A stretch of DNA of 64,000 nucleotides from Populus alba (lineage: Eukaryota > Streptophyta > Magnoliopsida > Malpighiales > Salicaceae), in NCBI RefSeq assembly GCF_005239225.2, contig NC_133298.1, positions 4,774,001 to 4,838,000 on the forward strand, in the 5' to 3' direction. Numbering within the stretch: position 1 is the stretch's first letter; the number at the start of each line of letters is the position of its first letter. A program made the translations under genes and the position numbers. Positions 45,853 to 58,293 of this stretch are shown here, in pieces. Under the pieces are notes generated by a model. It ran no database searches. It was not told where the DNA came from and worked only from the letters and a program-made list of their open reading frames with translations.

Positions 45853-46995
45853 ACTATCTAATGTTTGTCAAACCAATAGCAATGACTATAAAAGTGGAAG
45901 GGACTCCAGATTTGAGATGGCGCTAGAAAGATAGATTGTAACCAAGATGGGGGGCACGGCCAGCCTGTTCACACACTATCATGTTGGCAGCTGAATCCAG
46001 TGGCAGGAGGTTACTAGCCACAGTGGGGGACAAGATTCCAGTAGTTACGTTACTAGGTATACACAAGATTTCCACAATATGATTTTCGATTTTGAGCATG
46101 CACTTAAGATTCCCTGCATACTCTAACATAACACTGGGGACCCTGAACATGTCACTCTCACTAGCACCAGATCAGTGTCTCAACATGTCAAAAAAAGCCG
46201 AATTCCCTTGAATGAAAGGCAAGTCTTGCATATCCAACCTGGAGCTTCTTTCTTGAAAGCTTGAGCACGTGAAATGTGACATTGTGCCAGGCGAGAACCT
46301 GTAGAAACTCATGTCATCATCAGCAACAATTTCCCCATCTGCATATTCTTCATCCCTATAATGTGAAGATAGTTTTTTCCAGTACATACATAGGGTAAGT
46401 ATAGCAATGACTAAAACTCCTACGAGAGCTGCAGGGGAAGTTTCAATGAGGAAAGTCCAGGAAGAAATCTGTCCATTTACAGCAACAACCAGGTTTTGAG
46501 GGTTGCCGATTGGAGAAGCTGATGACCCAAAATTTGAACTTGAGGCAAGAGCAACCAACAAAGGTTGAGGTAGGAGATTTTTTTTCTTTTTTTTTTTGAA
46601 ATTTTGAGTACAAATTCAGTCAAGACCATGCAAGAAGTGTCATTAGTGAAGAATGCACTTGAAATGGCAGATAATAAGCGGACTCTACAAATTAAATCCT
46701 TTGCTGCCTCTTCCATGATTGCAATTTGCCCAAGTACATAAATGCATCTGCTCTTTCAAGATAAAACACTCGCAACCATAGTTCCAAAGAGAAGACCAAG
46801 AATTGAAAGATCAATGGAAGCATATGTTTGAAAAGGAGACAGGACTTGGAAAATAACCATGAGTATAGCCCCTAGAACAGACCCTGCAGTCCTCCCAATT
46901 GACAGCAATGGTACTGCAGGGAAAACTGCCAGCACCCAGAATATTGCTAAGGCAAATGTGCCTCCAACCAGTTTCACTAAAGGAGTCATTGCCAT
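45853..46995 (-). pseudogene. LSI2-like efflux transporter pseudogene
   Basis: Decayed duplicate of the gene at 48127-50632, same strand. The N-terminus at 46995 ([12 protein letters not shown] and [13 protein letters not shown]) aligns with the intact copy. One extra T near 46768 turns the intact VYLERAD reading into a stop. A second frame break follows TEFVLKIS, after which ALASSSNFGSSASPIGNPQN continues in another frame. A large middle part is deleted. The end (SAANMIVCEQAGRAPHLGY, then a TAG in place of the intact Trp codon, then HLKSGVPST) is recognisable near 45853-46030. Several independent lesions make it a pseudogene. Confidence 0.88.
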
Positions 46996-48126
46996 CTACT
47001 TTGCAACTGAGAAACCTTGATATTCACATTCAAAATAGAAGAAGACCAGCCAATCAACAGTAGTTCACATAACAAGAACTATTAGAAGATGACAGAAAAT
47101 TATTTCCTGTTGAAGTAATAAGAACAACCATCCTCTAATAATAAGAACTTGATGACATTCTGAATTGCTCAGTGCCTCGATCAAACAATACCCATCAAGG
47201 AATACATAGCATTTCCAATCAACAAATAAAAAATTTGTACTCATAAAATGAAAGATGACACCTTAACATATCAAAACATGAGTCAGCTGCTTTTCTGAAA
47301 AAAGCCACTACTCCCAGTGACATTTTGGTGAAGTCTTCTGTATTTTGATAGGAAAGCAGGGGACCTAAAATCTAAATAGCACTTTTGAGTCAAACAGAAC
47401 TGTAGCCAGCATAACATGCAAGTCCAAGTGAATAAAACATTCACTAGTTATTACACAAAGTTGTGTCTAATAAATGGATGGATAATAGCTTTACTTGTAG
47501 TGTAGCCAGTAGGCTTGAGCCTAATCATTTAGGTCACAAATATAACTATCTGTCAAAGCAGGAGAAGCACCGGTAATTACAAGTTATTTTCCATCCAACA
47601 GTAGATATGATATTTGTGAGATTATTAGGTTCCTGAGACTGGGATAGGATCAATGAAAACAAGTGGACCGCACAGCAAAAAAATGAAGAGCTATATGTGT
47701 ACTCTACCAGCCAGATTGTCATTTTCAGTGCAAACTAGAGTTTATAAAATGCAAAATGATTTTCATATTGTTAAAATGTCCGTTCAGTATGCCAGGGTCA
47801 CTCGAAATGGATGGTCAGGTATGCTGATGCGTCCGCAGACAACTGTTCAAGAAGCAGCAAAGTTAGGGACATAGAGGGCTGTCAAATCCAAATCCCAAAT
47901 CTGAGGATTTCTTCTTCTCTATGTCCTGTCTGAACTGGACCGTGATTAAAAAATCCCCCCCCCCCAGAAGGGAAAAAAAATTATGGCTTTGAGCTGACAC
48001 ATGTTGAATGAAAGAAATACGGATCCACATTTCTCAAGAACACCCAATTTGATACACCCGGGGTCTCTTATTGAGCCAAAAAACTATACATGGAATATGG
48101 ACTTTTCTAGCTTAAGAACACAAGTA
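46996..48126. other. Spacer between the two LSI2-like copies
   Basis: No gene seen. Contains a C-run at about 47957-47966 and AT-rich unremarkable DNA; probably the pseudogene promoter remnant and 3' UTR of the intact copy. Confidence 0.5.
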
Positions 48127-50632
48127 TCATCTAATAAGTGTTACACCAATGGCAATAATAATAATAGTAGATGGAACTCCGAATTTAAGGTGCTTCCAAA
48201 AAGATAAGGTGTAACCAAAGTGTGGGGCGCGATGAGCTTGCTCACAGACTATCAAGTTGGCAGCTGATCCCAATAGTGAAAGGTTCCCAGCTACTGTGCT
48301 CACCCAAGCTAAGATGAGCCAGGCCTTCTTCTCATCAGCAGCTGAAAATGCAGCTGCTGAGGCCGCTACCCGTCCTCCAAGCAAGAGAACTAACAATATA
48401 AACAGGTTCAATGATAAGCAACTATAAAGCTACTCCAAATTTGTTTGTTAAAATGCTGCAACTAAAAAAATTATTTTAGCAAATTTTCAAAACTTGCCAA
48501 AAGAAATTTTGCTTTAGCCTTGTGAGGGACCATCTTGCTAATCACTACAATTGCAGATATGCATTATGCATGAAGTAGAACCGGTCAATATACAGAAAAG
48601 CCTACAATGTTGCAAATACAGACTTAAGCATTGGCAAATCTCACAAGTATCAAAGGAAATGAAATGCAGTTTCAGAGGGTCATTATTGACCATTTCGTGT
48701 CCTTAAACAATTCCAATGTTCCACCACATCTTGAGGCCTTATTCTTTCCAATTTACTAATAGAGATTCCATAGGAACTTTTGTTAGACGAGCTAATCTCA
48801 TAAGAAGCATTTAGCTGCTTATTGGAGGTCTCTCCAATGGTATTTGGCACCACTATGCTAGATTGAGGGCCGCTCAGCATTGAAATAATTAGTATCGCAG
48901 TTTAAGGTTTGTTTTTCTATTTGTTATAGAACCTAGCTACCATAATGCGTCATACAAAAGTCAGTTCACTATTAAATGCACAAAAATGTTGAACAAGATC
49001 CTCTTCGTTGTAAGGAATTGCAGCTAAGTATATTACCCATCCAACAAAAGAGCTACCAAATAAAGTTTCAAACAGCTAACCAAGAAGCAGAATTCTTTGG
49101 TTCAAATTAAAAAAACCAGAGTTTCAAGGGGCAGGAACATCAACATACCAGTTGGTACATTTGAAGCAAAATTTGACAGCACAAGTATGACAAGGGCAAG
49201 AATTACTATTCCAGCGGCATGATCTATGCGTGCATAAGGCTCCATGAAGTCCCACAGAGCACTTGGAATTCCAGTTTTGTTAAAGCCATCAACCGTGATA
49301 AACATTCCACAAAAGAAAATTAAAAGGGAATACGAGACCTGGTCATAGACGAACCAACTTGGATTACTACAGGCTCTTCAAGACATCAACGTGAACAACT
49401 GCATTAATAACATGGTGAAAAAAGAGCACATTGATAGTAGAATTTACCTTCTCAAGGCATGGTTGAGCATCCTTGAAATCAAGAACCACAAGAGCAAGAG
49501 CAGCAGTAAGTGCAGTCCATGACATATTCAGACCCAAAAAAAATGCAATCAACATGCCTATGGTAACAAGGTAAACACATGATTTCCACAGCATCCTTTT
49601 CCATTTTGTGGCAAAGTCTCCTGATGAAAACTGCATTGATGATAAATCTCTCAATCTATCCATTGACTCTATCCTCGAAGAGACAGTTTCGTCTCTTTTC
49701 TGGGAAGAAGCATCATTTGTTATCTCTTTTGAAGCACTCGAATTTCTTGCAGACTCGTATACACCAGAAGTGTCACTGTGGATTTCGTTCTCAGTTGAAT
49801 TTATTCGGTTTCTAAGAGTCTCAACATGGTTTACTTGACCATTCATATTGGGAGAACTTTGCATGTTCACTGATTCTAGTCTAGAATTCCATTCTAGAGA
49901 ATTTAAAGATGTAAGATGTGACATGGTGGCAGGTGAAAAACGATGAGAAATGACATCGCCATCTGCAACAACCTCTGTAGTTGCATCTTCTTCATCCTTC
50001 TGAGCAGAGGATAACAACTTCCAGTACATGCACATAAGGACCAGAATATTCACAGCTACTCCCACGAGCATAGCCGGTAGAATTCCGAAAACAAAACTCC
50101 CAAAAGCAATCTTACTCTGAACAGCTATAACCAGGTTTTGAGGATTGCCAATGGGAGTAGCTGAAGACCCAATATTTGCACTTGAGGCAAGGGCAAGTAG
50201 GAATGGATGAGGTGGGAGATTATGTTGCCTTGTAATTTTCAATATAAATTCAGTCAAAACCACACAAGAGGTGTCGTTAGTGAAAAGAGCACTTGAAATG
50301 GCAGAAATCATAGAAATTCGACAAAGCAGGTCTTTGGGTCCGTTGCTTTTCCAGGAGAGCAACTTACCTAAGTATTCGAACATATCTGCTCTCTCAAGAT
50401 AAACACTGACAACCATTGTCCCAAAGAGAAGACCAAGGATTGGCAGATCAATTGCAGCAAATGCTTGATCTGGGGTTAGGACTCGAAACACAACCATCAG
50501 CATAGCTCCCAGGAGGGAACCTGCAGTTCTTCCAACTGGCAGAAAAGGGACAGAAGGGAAAACTGCCAGTACCCAGAAAATTGCAAAAGCAATTGAGCCT
50601 AGAACTACTTTCACTGTAGGAGCCATAGCCAT
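48127..50632 (-). CDS. LSI2-like / ArsB-type efflux transporter
   Basis: Minus-strand exons: 50632-49448, 49338-49149 and 48389-48127, giving 545 aa. A multi-pass membrane protein of the ion-transporter superfamily (ArsB/NhaD/citrate-transporter fold). The N-terminal half holds hydrophobic helices and the conserved [13 protein letters not shown] and [21 protein letters not shown] blocks. A hydrophilic Ser/Asn/Glu-rich loop spans about residues 225-345. The C-terminal half has [15 protein letters not shown] and [20 protein letters not shown], the matching inverted half. This is the layout of plant LSI2-like proteins (silicon/arsenite efflux in rice); in eudicots the substrate is less certain. 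I chose the ATG at 50632 because the tandem pseudogene starts there; 50656 would add eight residues. Loop length and motifs are intact. Confidence 0.87.
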
Positions 50633-52679
50633 GTTTGCAGTTTTGATGAGATTCAATTCCTAATCTTTTCTCATTCTCCAAAGGCTTAAAATGTTATAAT
50701 TCAAGAAAATCCATTTGATAGCACACCATTTTCTTGCCAAAAACGAAGCGCCAGAAGTCAAAACCAAGAGGATTCTATTAAAGCTTGAAGATCCAGCGCT
50801 GAAAGCAAAGTTACAGAACTCAAAAAGGGTCTAAAGAAATATCCAATTAAAGTCTATGTCATTGAAGATTGATCGAAGTTGGATCTCAAACAACATAGTA
50901 CGCAATAGAACAAGAGTCTGAGTGCACATAGGAATTGAATAACAAAAATGTAAAGCAAAACAGAATCATTCTTCATGTTTAGAACACACGATAATGTCAG
51001 TGTACTGGTACATGACCCAGCAACCTTGGACAGTTGCTCAAAGCATTCCAATTAACAAAGCTGAATCCAGAAACATTTTATATAAAAAATGAAACAGAAA
51101 ACAAACATCATGATGTTAAAAGCAAGGAAAGAAACATGATCTCACCTGAACAAAAAGGTAGTGCTAATAATCTGCAGTGAATGGAGTTCAGAGATTCTGT
51201 CACTGCCAAACATAAAGAAAAAGAACCTTAAAAAGTCACCAAAAAACTACTTTCTGGTAATGGGGTGGACAGGGTTTGTTTTATGGAAGGCTTTTTATCA
51301 GTTAACGAAGAGACGTGAAAGGAATCAGTGAATCACACCTTAGCTCGCTGTCTGGCAAGAGAATTGGTTTCCTGAGAGAGACACCCGATAACACATCATG
51401 GCAACGTGTCAAGAGGACAATCATAGAATCTAGATATTGAGAAAAGTCCAAACAATCCTCACCCGGTACCACGTCATGGAAACGTTTCCTGTCCATTCTC
51501 ATTTCTTTCTGAACCAGTTAAAAAATATTTTCCGTCATCTGTCATCTGTCATCTGTCATCTGTCATTGTTTAATGTTTATCTCATCTTGGCTTTTTAGCG
51601 ATACATGTTTTTTTATATATATATGATTATTGTCAAGTGATCATGTGATGAAGTTTCTATGCTAATGACTCGGGACCTTTATATGTATTGAATTGCCACG
51701 ATACGTAATTAGAGCCACCGTTATTGACTCTTTGTTTATTAGAGTTACAACTACATGATCAGGGGAGTTGAGTCGGGGGAAGGTCCATGCGAGGGGGTGC
51801 CAGCTGAGTGTCGAGTTTGCTTCGCCTTCTATTTTCAAAGGAAAGGAGGCAAAAAACTTCTTAAGAGAGTTAATTTAATGAATTCGACAATTTTGAGAAA
51901 TAGTTTATTAGTATCAGTCAAACTAATGCTGGGAACGAAAGCTCATTTGCAATAATAATAGACAAGGTGCAAGCACGCGTGACAATGACAACCATGTAGA
52001 GAAACAGCCCCGCAGAAGATTTCAACTTTCGTACACAGGAAATGCCAAGCAGCAAGGCCCCTGCACAAGGAAGAAAGCAGAGCCTTGCAATAAGCCTCGT
52101 TGCAAGTCCTGCTATCTTGCAGCTCATGTTTGACTGCTAATCACAGACTGCATCACAAACACTATCAGTGATTCAATTCTGGAGTAAGTGGGGGCAATGA
52201 TCCGATTTCTATATAATGTTTCTTCAATTAATGCTGGGACTGCCTCTTTTTGGCCCACGGATTTCTATTTGAGTCAATTCCACCAAGTCGAATGTTCTTC
52301 TTCTTTCTTTACAACATTCACATCTCTGTAATATCACAAGTCTTTCTGAATTGCAATTTGCGAACACCATGCTAATATACGGGATGTCTTGCTCAATTGC
52401 AAAGACTATGCCCTTAATTCAAGACATTTTGAATTCAGATATGGCATATCAATTAAAAAAGGGCTCGGCGAGGATTAGTAATCTTCATTAAACCTGCAAA
52501 AGAAAAACATGTTCTTTTCAAGAGCACATGGAAAGAAATTAATTATATTCTCCCTTTCTTTTCTCTTCTTCTCTGTTTTTGTAAATTTTTTTGGGGAATA
52601 GCTTGAGAAATAAAGCAGATAATTGATAGCCGATAATTGATAGCCTGTTTGATCACTCCATATGCCATTACCATACCCC
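50633..52679. other. Intergenic: LSI2-like leader and unassigned DNA
   Basis: Up to about 51520 this is the probable leader/promoter of the LSI2-like gene, with possible UTR introns. GTCATCT repeats lie at 51534-51566. A hydrophobic 69-codon frame at 51918-52127 (-) has no supporting context. Nothing else seen. Confidence 0.45.
51534..51566. repeat. GTCATCT heptamer array
   Basis: Four exact GTCATCT copies plus a partial fifth, upstream of the LSI2-like leader. Confidence 0.9.
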
Positions 52680-53360
52680 TTTGCTGTCAACTTCCTCACA
52701 ATCTTGATAGCCTGTTTCCCAAATATTGGTTGAAGCTTGATCAAATTCCATGTCACTAAACACAGACACCCTCTTGATCGTTAGATACACCCTCGATTTT
52801 CCTTTGACAGCAGCTTGCAGAATAATATCAGACACGGTTTTGAAATTAGTGTTCATGCCCAAGTCCATACTTTTTACAAAGTACATCTCCTTCAACCATT
52901 TGAAGTTTATTTCTCAAGGTAATAAGCTTACCCTACCATGGCTCTTCACTCAACTCTGATACCAACACACCAAGTGCCACATAAACCTCCGTTGGAGTCC
53001 CAAACATGCTACCAGACACATCACAAACAGCCACACAGTTTTTCAACCTCACTCTCTGCAATAAATCATCAACCATCCTCGTCCACCACAGCTCTGCCAC
53101 TTCTCCACCATCATAATCATTCAAAGAATGAATGATCTCATGTGGAAGCAATACACCTGCCACAGTCTTAGCTTTCCCGGCTCTCGCATCTTCCAAATAC
53201 TGTCAGAAACGCTTTCCGTCTTACCTCAAAAACTTCTCCTTGTAAATCTTCATGGTCACCGAAGGAATGGAATGCCATCTGTTGGCACCAACATACACCT
53301 CATGCAACTCAATAACCTTACAAAGCAGCACCGAAACCTCTTTCCTCATCAATCGCGAAC
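52680..53360 (-). pseudogene. DUF2828-family pseudogene fragment
   Basis: Reading down the minus strand, the order is VIELHEVYVGANRWHSIPS, then KIYKEKFLR followed by a stop. Next come YLEDARAGKAKTVAG, LLPHEIIHSL, VAELWWTRMVDDL, AVCDVSGSMFGTP and LGVLVSELSEEPW, followed by a stop. After a gap come MNTNFKTVSDIIL and VSVFSDMEFDQAS. The order matches plant DUF2828 proteins (a TROVE/von Willebrand A-like C-terminal domain, where DVSGSM is the metal-site motif). In-frame stops at about 53225 and 53205, a lost stretch after EEPW and a missing C-terminal end show it is dead. The N-terminal half of the family (about 400 aa) is absent. Confidence 0.8.
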
Positions 53361-53697
53361 TCTATAAGAATAGAGTGCCTCTTCAATCCCTTTGACTAGT
53401 TCGTACTGCAGTTCTATAGTTACTTAAGAATAAAATGGTTACAAAATGAGCCCCGCAACTAGTTGTTACTGAATCTGGATATATCATAGATAATCTAAAA
53501 CCACGCAAAATGATGGAAGAGCTCAAAAGATTAAAAAAAATAAAATGACAAGGTTCTTCATTAGTACAAACACGCACAACTACAGACAAGGAGGCATATC
53601 ATGCTGAACATCAACATATCAAAACCAACCGGATAGGGGGCATTATTTATAAAGTAGCAAATGTCATAAACAAGAGACAAGTATAGAACAAAACCAA

Positions 53698-54664
53698 TCA
53701 AATAATATAATCTGACCAGTCAGAGATAAATGAAGTATGATCCATGGATTCTCCAGGGCATTCCTCATGCTTAGCTGGTTTTTCCTTTCCTCCCACTAAC
53801 CTTGCAGGATTTCCAACTGCAGTGGTTCGAGGGGGCACATCAATTAGCACTACTGAACCTGCTCCGATCTTTGCTCCTGCCCCAATCTTTACATTCCCCA
53901 AAATGGTGGCACCAGCTCCAATCAACACTCCGTCACCGATTTTGGGGTGGCGATCCCCAGAGGCTTTCCCTGTTCCTCCAAGCGTAACATGATGCAAAAT
54001 GGAGACATTATTCCCAACCACTGCTGTTTCACCAATGACCACCCCAGTTGCATGATCAAAAAGTATACCTTTGCCAATCTTTGCTGCTGGGTGTATATCA
54101 ACGGCAAAAACATCAGAGACTCGAGAGTGTAAAGCCAACGCCAGTGGCCTACGAGACTGAGTCCACAACTTGTGAGCAACTCGATGAGCCTGACAAAATA
54201 ATAAAACGAGAAAATCAATTAAAAATAAATGTAAAACAGTATGATTATGAAGAATAGTCAGGATAATTTTTTACCTGGCAAGCCAAGAAACCTTTGTAAT
54301 TGAGGAGGCAGTGAGAGAAAGAAACGCAAGCAGGGTCACGAACACGTGCTGCGCGAAGATCAGCAACAGCAGCGGCGCGAAGACAAGGGTCTGAAGTGAA
54401 AGTGTTGAGGAAGAGATCGTATAAGAGAGTTGAGAGAAGCGTTGAAGAGCAGAGCTTGTTCCCTAAATGAAAGGCGAGCGACCTCTCCAAAGACGAGTGA
54501 GACAGGATTGTCGAATACAGGTAGCTGGCCAAAGCTGGCTCTGACTCCGCGTCGCGCCTCGCTTCTGCTTTTATCTGGGCCCACACCAAGCCCGCCTCGA
54601 CGTCCACCGTGGTGGTGGAATTTACTGGTGGCGGCGATGGATAGCGGAGCTCTCCAGTTGGCAT
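53698..54664 (-). CDS. SERAT1;1: Serine O-acetyltransferase (SERAT1;1-type)
   Basis: Two exons on the minus strand, 54664-54275 and 54189-53698, giving 293 aa. It makes O-acetylserine from serine and acetyl-CoA, the first step of cysteine synthesis. The N-terminal alpha-helical domain has IKAEARRDAESEPALASYLY and LRAARVRDPACVSFSHCLLN. The C-terminal left-handed beta-helix carries DIHPAAKIGKGILFDHATGV, HHVTLGGTGK, GDRHPKIGDGVLIGAGA and GAGAKIGAGSVVL hexapeptide turns. The catalytic Asp/His of the HPA..KIG and HHVTL loops are present, and the final SDWSDYII tail ends in Ile, as needed to dock into O-acetylserine(thiol)lyase in the cysteine synthase complex. There is no obvious transit peptide. 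N-terminal MPTGELR and the overall sequence fit the cytosolic SERAT1;1 group rather than plastid or mitochondrial forms. Confidence 0.93.
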
Positions 54665-55786
54665 CTTGGTTGTTGATGGCGGAGGAGGAGCTGTCGTTTT
54701 AGGAAAAATCAGTTCTGAAATCGACTGTGTGAAGAAAAGAAAAAAAGCGTGTACAAATAATAATAGAAAACTTTGCCTTGCGCCTGCTTTAAAAAATCAC
54801 AAATACCATTCATAAGTAGCAAGAGGTACGGGATGATGTTATTTTTTAAAATATTGTTTTAATTAAAAGTAAAATATTTTTTATATTATTATATAAAAAA
54901 AATTAATTTAAAACTAAAAATAAGGGTAAGAACATCTCCAATACAAAATGCTATTTTAAAAAATTAAATTGATAAAATAATATTTTAAATAGTGTAAATA
55001 TAATTTTTTTTAACATATCTATTCTGATGGAAAAAAAGCTATTTGAAGAGTCATTTATATTGAAGTGAAAGAAACAAGTGTTTTATTATTTTTTAATAAG
55101 TTTGATGTTATTTTCTTTTTCACATGGCTATATTTAATTGGTTTATTTTTTTAGTGGCCTCACTTTATTGGTTTTGACTCTTTGAATAAATATATAGGAA
55201 TAATATTTGTAAAAGAGAAAAGGCATTTTAGTATTTTGTTTGGCTTCTCTCATAGAGTGCAAAACAAGTAAAGAAAGCAAAGCAAAGAAAAACTAAAATA
55301 TTAGTTTTTTATTTTTGGTTTTCATTTAGCTTTTTCATTAGAGATGTTCTGATAGACCAGTTCCAATACACGCTTTCGATTTTGGGTCGCGACCCAAAAC
55401 ATTTCCAAAGAACTGCATCGCTGATTTGCCCAGGTGAAGCCCAGGATCTGGATAATGAAATCATGGGCTTTTTGGGCTAGCTCTAGATTCCCAATGGCGG
55501 GCCCATACTGAGGGGACGAAAACCAGCCCACAAAATTAGATTTGATTCCTTTTGTTTTTAATATCAGCATTAAAAAGAGTATTATTAATATTGTTTTTTT
55601 TTTTACTCGATGCACTTTTTAAAATCCAGACAAAAACGCAATTCCTAACAGCAAATGTCTAAAGGAAAACATGGTGATTGCGGAACATAAGAAGAATCTA
55701 TCTACAGTCATAGTTTCCTTCCATTCAGGATAGATAATGCACATATGACTAAAACCCTCTTTAAAAGAATCCCATAAAAACTCCCC
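54665..55786. other. Intergenic between SERAT and HCF106
   Basis: 54665-54830 is the SERAT promoter/leader. A MITE-like element spans 54929-55350. A 20-bp perfect palindrome occurs at 55380-55399. 55620-55786 is the HCF106 promoter side. No gene seen. Confidence 0.55.
54929..55350. mobile_element. MITE-like element
   Basis: The terminal inverted repeats begin AGAACATCTCCAAT (left) and AGAACATCTCTAAT (right end read inward), continuing about 24 bases to GCTA with few mismatches. The interior is about 420 bp, AT-rich and non-coding. No clear target duplication could be read, so the family is left open. Confidence 0.6.
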
Positions 55787-58293
55787 ATGGTAATGGCATC
55801 CCTAATTTCGACCTCAGCACCCTTATGTTCGACTTCAACAAGCACAAAATCAGCTCTTTACCCTCTCCCCTCCTCTTCCTTCATTCCTTACCATAAAGCA
55901 CCTCAATTTGGTCTCTCTGCATCGATTGCTCTACCGGGTCTTGGTCCTTTCTCTCAATGGAGTGGTTTAAAGCATCTGGATATTTCAACTCCTCCAAGAT
56001 TTCTTCGTAAAGGTATTGTCCTATTTTTTTTTTTTTATCTGGGTCTGGTTCATTTAGGTTTCAAATGGGTTCATTTGGTCTTGCTTACTTGTTTTCTTGT
56101 TTTGATTCTTGATGAAATGTGGTGGTGATACAGAGAGGAAACGAAGGTGTAAGGGCAAGGTGATTCATGCATCATTGTTTGGTGTTGGAGCTCCTGAGGC
56201 TCTGGTTATTGGTGTGGTGGCTTTGCTAGTTTTTGGCCCCAAAGGTCTTGCTGAGGTTTGTTGAATCACTTAAGTGGTGCTTTGCCCTTTCTAAATATTT
56301 TCTGTAGCAAATAGTCTGGTAATGCTAAAAGGGTTAGTGCAACACGAGATGCGCATCATTTTGTTTCTTTTGTTAATTCATTTTTGCATATGAATAAATT
56401 GTGCTTACCATACTGTTTTAACAATTCTAGGAGACTAGGGTTGTTAGATTATTAGTTACCTACGTTTTTGAGCTCTATGCAATTTGCATATAAAGGCAAT
56501 AAAATTAGGAAAACCTACGCTTTTTTATTTGCTATAAATTTGTAGATTGTTTAGTGCAACATTAAGAACTGAATTTAGAACCCTTTCCGGGCATCTTGAC
56601 GACTCTCTATTGCCTTTTGTGTCTCTGTAGCAATTAAATACTAAGTATCAGAGTGCACGTTTTATTAATTTTCCTGTTGTCTGAAAAAAAAAGAGAGAGA
56701 CTTGTGATGTCTCCATTGAATTGTCTAAATGCAGGTTGCACGCAATCTAGGGAAAACTTTGCGTGCATTTCAACCCACAATTAAAGAACTCCAGGTTGGT
56801 CCTTAAAACCTTATGTCCAATGGAATTGTTTCAGCCAATTATTTGTGTAATTCTATATAATTGATTCAACCATTTATATTTAATGTAGGAGGTGTCAAGG
56901 GAATTCAAGAGCACCCTTGAGCGAGAGATTGGGCTTGACGAAATTTCAAATCAAACACAAAACACATATAACTCCAAGATAACAAACACTGCCTCAACCC
57001 CTTCATCAGCTGGCAGCACCAATATTTCTACATCTGTGGCCGACCCCAGTGAGTGATCTTCTTTCAGTAACAGTTTCTATTTTCCTGCAATAGCATTAAT
57101 GGTATCAGATGGTGATATTTGATTTCTTGTGATTCATAGTTGTCTGTTAATTAGTAAATTGACATTTACTGGAAGCTTATTCATCACTGAACTTTTGGAT
57201 CTCTTAGCTAGAGTCTTTAGAGCATGAGTTGTTGGTGGTAGTTAGCTGTTACAGATGCTATTATTTTAGCATATGTAAACTCTTATGAAAGTCGGTATGT
57301 TCACTGACAGTTGCTAATTGCTATAAACTAAAAATGAAGGATTTTTCAAAATAGAAAGTTATAAAATAGATCAATATTTTCAATCAAACTAACAAATGAC
57401 ACGCCTCCATAACAGTTTTCATGGGATTTGACAGTTTTCTTCTTAGAGTTTATCATCATATCTGAACATTTCAATCTTTTTTTGAAGAGTAGAAGCAAAC
57501 ATATTTCCTTGAACCAGCAGCTGAAACCTTGTAATTACCCGAGGTTTAAGAATCCATGTCTCGGGTAAAAATAAGTGATCATATAAAACTTTCCTTCAAT
57601 GCATAATTGTAAAAACTGTCTCGGCCCTGTGGGTTGACCTGAAAATCCCGGGACTAGAGCCTAACCCGAGCTAGGTTGCTAGTTGAATCGGCCAATACTT
57701 TTGACCCAGCAAAACTTATTTGATTCAACTAGGTTTTTAGTGATCTGGGTAACTCGGCCAAACCTATTTCAAATCTGGCTGGTTGAACTATAAGCCAAAA
57801 CAAATTTCACTCTGGTCTGAATAGCTTTAGATGTTGCTTTTAATCAACTCAAGCTGTGGTTATTTTCATGATTGAATAAATTTAAATTCACTACAAGATA
57901 TCGTGGGTTCTGTTTTCCTATAGCAAGTAACGGTGGCTTCACTTAACAATTGATGAAACATTGTTTTTTGTTGATAAAAAATTAGATGGTGCTCCATCCC
58001 CAAACAAGTCGTATACCAGTGAAGAGTACTTGAAAATGACAGAAGAGCAGCTAAAAGCATCCGCTGCCAAACAACAGGAACAGCCACCCCCTCCAGCAGA
58101 AAGTCAGTTGGAACCTCAAGCTCAGCCTCAGCCACAAGGTTAGACATTCTTCCCAATAAATCTGTTCTCGTCTCCTCTGTCTATGTTTCCCATTCTCTAA
58201 ATGTCTTAACATCTCGTGTATGAACTGGCATCAGAGACTACCAAAGCAATGCCTCCTCCAGAAAAGCTGGAAAATGAAGCACAAAACTCATAG
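55787..58293 (+). CDS. HCF106: HCF106 / chloroplast TatB subunit
   Basis: Exons: 55787-56012, 56134-56255, 56735-56794, 56889-57048, 57986-58138 and 58235-58293, giving 259 aa, the usual family length. The N-terminal 80 or so residues are Ser/Thr-rich and basic, a chloroplast transit peptide. The thylakoid part begins ASLFGVGAPEALVIGVVALL (residues 88-107), the single membrane helix, followed by the Tat hinge FGPKGLAEVARNLGKTLRAF and an amphipathic helix. The acidic, Pro/Gln-rich tail (EEYLKMTEEQLKASAAKQQE and QPPPPAESQ) is stromal. HCF106 recruits twin-arginine precursors for the delta-pH/Tat route. Two in-frame ATGs (55787, 55793) are possible starts. Intron 4 (about 940 bp) contains GC-richer repeat-like sequence at about 57620-57790. 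Confidence 0.93.
57610..57790. repeat. Repeat-like CCGGG/TTGACC-rich segment in HCF106 intron 4
   Basis: It contains GTGGGTTGACCTGAAAATCC, then CGGGAC, ACCCGAGCTAGG and CTGGGTAACTCGGCC, a pattern that recurs in dispersed repeats of tree genomes I have seen. Copy number cannot be judged from this window. Confidence 0.35.

Noticed and set aside
51918..52127. Hydrophobic 69-codon frame on -
   Set aside because: No homology, no exon context, and length expected by chance.
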